Source: Leeuwenhoekiella polynyae (GTDB taxonomy: Bacteria > Bacteroidota > Bacteroidia > Flavobacteriales > Flavobacteriaceae). Taken from it: DNA of 64,000 nt. The notes under the pieces are model-generated. The model saw nothing but the letters and a program-made list of their open reading frames with translations, did no database searches and was not told where the DNA came from. A program made the translations under genes and the position numbers. Location: the NCBI RefSeq assembly GCF_004104075.1, contig NZ_QOVK01000008.1, positions 62,001 to 126,000 of the forward strand, in the 5' to 3' direction. Each line of letters starts with the position of its first letter. Position 1 is the first letter of the stretch. This document shows, piece after piece, positions 61,440 through 64,000 of this stretch.

Positions 61440-61481
61440 CAAATCTACTATTTTCAAATTAAAAATGTAAAAGATACATTT
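61440..61481 (-). promoter_or_regulatory. araB promoter with candidate operator palindrome
   Basis: Minus strand TAGATTTG (61447-61440) is an exact -7 element, 23 nt before the araB ATG. AAATGTA (61463-61469) and TACATTT (61475-61481) form a perfect 7-bp inverted repeat with a 5-nt spacer, placed where a -33 box would be. This is the position expected for a repressor operator such as AraR. The rest of this 82-bp gap is AT-rich. Confidence 0.55.
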
Positions 61482-61499
61482 AAAATAATTTTAACTATT

Positions 61500-63860
61500 T
61501 TAGTTTACTTCTTCATTCAACAGACGAACGCCATAAATTCCGCCTGCTACAGAGCCCGGCAATGCTTCAAAACGCAGGTTAAGAATTTCGTTTTCCTCAA
61601 CCAGTTCTTGCGGCAACGGGTAATCTACATCGTAAAAAACATCTCCCTGTGTTCCTGTTAGCTCTGGCGTAGCAATAACATTTCCGTTAATCAGGATTTT
61701 AAAATTGCGTCCCGAGTCTTTGCCGTAGTAGGTGATACGCAGGGTTTTTGCCTCTGCCTCTTTATTTTTGAGCTCGTAACTAAACCAACCCGTCGCGTCC
61801 CGCCAATGGCGGTTTTTGTGTACCCCGCTATTGGAATTTTGAGAATCAAATCCGTGATCAGATTCTGGTTGTTGCTCACCGGGAGCCACATAATCCAGCG
61901 TGATAGATCTCAGGTAGGCTTCTGCTTTTTGTCGCTCTTCAAGCTTGCGCTGCATTTCTGCAAGACTTTCCGGGGTTTCCGTTTTAAAATAAATGGTGTA
62001 GCGCTTCTCATGGATTTTATAAAAGGGTTGAAGCACCAAGTCCTTATAAGTATCAGGATAAAGCAGCTGCGAAGCGGTAAATTGTAAGGCTTTACCGGGA
62101 ATCGGTTTAATCTGATCAAGTATTGAGGTATCTTTTTTCACCACAAATGTAGGCGCCTCGTTTAAAGGAAGAAATGGACCGTTAGCAATATGCCCGCCTC
62201 GACTGTCGTCTGCAAACAATCCTTTTTGATCTTCGTCTCCAGTTACCCCAGCTAAAACCAGCGGACCGTATTTAACCGAAACATAACCCGATTCGTCAGG
62301 AATTTGCTCCAGACTGAGGTGCATCGGTAATTCCATCTTCACGCGGTCGCCGTTTTTCCATTTGCGCTCAAGCGGAATGTATGAACCCGGAGTTGCCGCT
62401 ATTTGCTGAAGTTTTCCGTTTACATAAACTTTTAATTCTCCAGCTTTAACCCATTCTGGATAACGCAACATCAGGGTTGCTTTTGTTTTTTTTCGGCTTT
62501 GCCAAATCAATTCTGTAAAATCGGCTTCTGGGAAATTGGTTTCTTGCTTTAAAGAAGACTGCTTCTCCTCCCATTTTACTTCAGAAGGAATAAACAGATT
62601 TACATAAAGCTTATCATCTGCTTTGGCGTAAATGAGTTCGTTATACTTGGTATGATTCTCCAGTCCCGAACCTACGCAACACCAAAAACTGGTTTCTGGC
62701 TGCGAATACACCCGGTAATGACCGGGACGCATCGGTGTAAAATAGACAAAGCCACCTTCCGGATTTTGGGTTGACAAAATGTGATTGTATAATGCGCGCT
62801 CGTAAAACTCCATATAGCTTTCGTCGGCCGTATCTTCAAATAAAAGCTTGCTCAGCTTAAGCATATTGTAAGTGTTACAACTTTCTGGTCCCTGCTCACT
62901 GCTCATTACCGACGAAAAATCATCAATGGGATTGAAATGCTCGCGTACACTGTTTCCTCCAATACTCAGGCTGCGTTTAGAGGTTACATTATCGTAAAAA
63001 TTAGACGCTGCCTGATGGTATTTTTTGGCTTCTTCCAATTGACTGATACGCTCAAAACCGATGAATTTTGGGATTTGGGTATTGGCATGCATTCCGGTTA
63101 AAATGTCTTCATCAGCTGCTAAAGGCTCTAACAAAGCAAATTGGGAAAAATCTTTAGCCAGTTTCAGGTATTTTTTATCGCCGGTGATTGCGTAAACCTC
63201 AGCAAAAACTTCATTAAGTCCGCCGTGTTCCGAGCGCAACATATCCTGAATTTGCTCCTGCGAAAGGTCTGCGGTAGTGGCCATAAACCAATCTGTCAAA
63301 TCGATGAGCATTTCTTTGGCCAGCGGATTCCGGGCGTGCACCCAGGCATCTTTTAGTCCGTTAAACGTCTTGTGAATATTGTATAGCGGCACCCAACGGT
63401 TATTAAGTCCAAAACTTGAGGCATTGATTTTACCGGCTTTGATTTCGCCCCATAATTCCTTGCTTCCCGGAATACCACCTACATATCCATTTGCATTGGT
63501 TTGTTGCGCACGGTACAGTTCAGAAAGTGAATAATCTAATAATTTTTTAGCTTCCGGGTCGCCTGTAGAGGCGTAATACATAGACAATGCAGAAAGGTAA
63601 TGCCCTGCGGTGTGCCCGTCAAGTCCCGTATTTTCCCAGTTGGTGTAGGATTCTGCTTTTGGTTCTAAACCCGCCTCTCTTAGAAAAGGAGCTAATAAAC
63701 GGTCTGGATCGAGTTGCTTTATGTATTCAAAATCGGTTAAAGCAGCTTCTTTAAATACGCCTTCAGTAACTGAAACCTGATTCAACGGAAACATTTCTAT
63801 TGCTTGCTGTGCTGAAGCAGAAAGACTAAAAACTAAAAAACTAAAAACTAAATATTTCAT
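61500..63860 (-). CDS. GH127 beta-L-arabinofuranosidase-like protein
   Basis: 786 residues. A signal peptide (MKYLVFSFLVFSLSASAQ) makes it periplasmic or surface. The (alpha/alpha)6 catalytic domain has GPESCNTYNMLKLSKLLFED (Glu and Cys that hold zinc in the characterised Bifidobacterium enzyme) and ETSFWCCVGSGLENHTKYNE (the Cys-Cys pair, one the nucleophile). A C-terminal beta domain follows. It probably releases beta-L-arabinofuranose from glycans. It starts 1 bp after the GH43 gene stop. Confidence 0.9.
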   Translation of the reverse strand: MKYLVFSFLVFSLSASAQQAIEMFPLNQVSVTEGVFKEAALTDFEYIKQLDPDRLLAPFLREAGLEPKAESYTNWENTGLDGHTAGHYLSALSMYYASTGDPEAKKLLDYSLSELYRAQQTNANGYVGGIPGSKELWGEIKAGKINASSFGLNNRWVPLYNIHKTFNGLKDAWVHARNPLAKEMLIDLTDWFMATTADLSQEQIQDMLRSEHGGLNEVFAEVYAITGDKKYLKLAKDFSQFALLEPLAADEDILTGMHANTQIPKFIGFERISQLEEAKKYHQAASNFYDNVTSKRSLSIGGNSVREHFNPIDDFSSVMSSEQGPESCNTYNMLKLSKLLFEDTADESYMEFYERALYNHILSTQNPEGGFVYFTPMRPGHYRVYSQPETSFWCCVGSGLENHTKYNELIYAKADDKLYVNLFIPSEVKWEEKQSSLKQETNFPEADFTELIWQSRKKTKATLMLRYPEWVKAGELKVYVNGKLQQIAATPGSYIPLERKWKNGDRVKMELPMHLSLEQIPDESGYVSVKYGPLVLAGVTGDEDQKGLFADDSRGGHIANGPFLPLNEAPTFVVKKDTSILDQIKPIPGKALQFTASQLLYPDTYKDLVLQPFYKIHEKRYTIYFKTETPESLAEMQRKLEERQKAEAYLRSITLDYVAPGEQQPESDHGFDSQNSNSGVHKNRHWRDATGWFSYELKNKEAEAKTLRITYYGKDSGRNFKILINGNVIATPELTGTQGDVFYDVDYPLPQELVEENEILNLRFEALPGSVAGGIYGVRLLNEEVN

Positions 63861-63861
63861 A

Positions 63862-64000
63862 TTAATCGAGAACTTTTTCTTTTAAATTTGGCCAGCCTTC
63901 TGCATCCCAGGTTAATTCAGAAATTTTTAATTTCGGCGCCCCCTTGTCATTAGCATCATAGGCGTGAAAAATGATGTAATCCTTCCCGTCAAAAGTGTAA
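63862..64000 (-). CDS. C-terminal end of a probable GH43 glycosidase (cut by window edge)
   Basis: The last 46 codons of a frame running in from beyond the window: GKDYIIFHAYDANDKGAPKL, then KISELTWDAEGWPNLKEKVL, ending at TAA (63862-63864). The pattern YYxIFHAYD-x-GxPKL is typical of the end of arabinan endo-1,5-alpha-L-arabinanase-type GH43 proteins. It is 1 bp upstream of the GH127 start, so the two are co-transcribed. Confidence 0.75.
   Translation of the reverse strand, partial: YTFDGKDYIIFHAYDANDKGAPKLKISELTWDAEGWPNLKEKVLD

Overview
The window is chromosomal DNA of a member of the Bacteroidota, most likely a marine Flavobacteriaceae. The evidence is a low-GC chromosome, a type IX secretion type-B C-terminal domain, families typical of flavobacteria (DUF5606, DUF6495-like, short ExbB-like, LytTR response regulators), and promoters of the TTTG-N19/20-TAnnTTTG type rather than the sigma70 type. 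I would not name a genus with confidence; Leeuwenhoekiella-like is a guess. No tRNA, rRNA, CRISPR array, prophage or intact insertion sequence is visible.

Layout. 1-10 kb is housekeeping: hisS (partial), an FtsX/MacB-type permease, the rpsF-rpsR-rplI operon, a LytTR regulator, priA, DUF2147, and nadC coupled to a YihY protein, with rlmH divergent from nadC. 10.7-21.3 kb is the most distinctive region. It is an operon-like run of a YbjN/Tir-chaperone-like protein, PspA, a DUF1449/YqiJ-like OB-fold membrane protein, a flotillin and a 1638-residue DUF3686/AAA ATPase, with a divergent HTH regulator at its head. A GIY-YIG nuclease gene bracketed by inverted 21-24 bp repeats sits between the flotillin and the ATPase. 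21.3-25.9 kb holds a sterol-desaturase-type hydroxylase, mazG, DUF5606, def, ruvX and dapD. 25.9-31.2 kb is a surface-glycan block with a GT9, three GT2, one GT-B-like protein and a WaaP/InaA-type sugar kinase on alternating strands. 31.3-40.5 kb has threonylcarbamoyl-AMP synthase, the CCA enzyme, heme A synthase, a pRiA4b/TnpR-passenger-like protein, an NdpA-like nucleoid protein, an ExbB-like protein, a LytS/LytTR pair and uvrB.

40.8-54.6 kb carries a T9SS-secreted propeller protein, an ABC-2 exporter, an unknown protein with a kinase-like loop, trehalose metabolism (GH15 and fused OtsA-OtsB), two secreted metallopeptidases (M28, M1) and a YdeI protein. 54.6-64 kb is an L-arabinose/arabinan utilisation locus on the minus strand: GH43 (partial), GH127, araB, araD, a sodium:solute symporter, araA and a lipoprotein mutarotase. 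A palindrome lies in the araB promoter.

How the genes fit together. The PspA-flotillin-ATPase module looks like a membrane-integrity or envelope-stress system controlled from the divergent promoter region, which holds several related palindromes. The arabinose locus forms a path from extracellular arabino-oligosaccharide to D-xylulose-5-phosphate. Several gene starts were moved from the longest open frame because an ATG, a promoter or a terminator lies inside the extension (nadC, ruvX, the M28 peptidase, the first LytTR gene, GIY-YIG).
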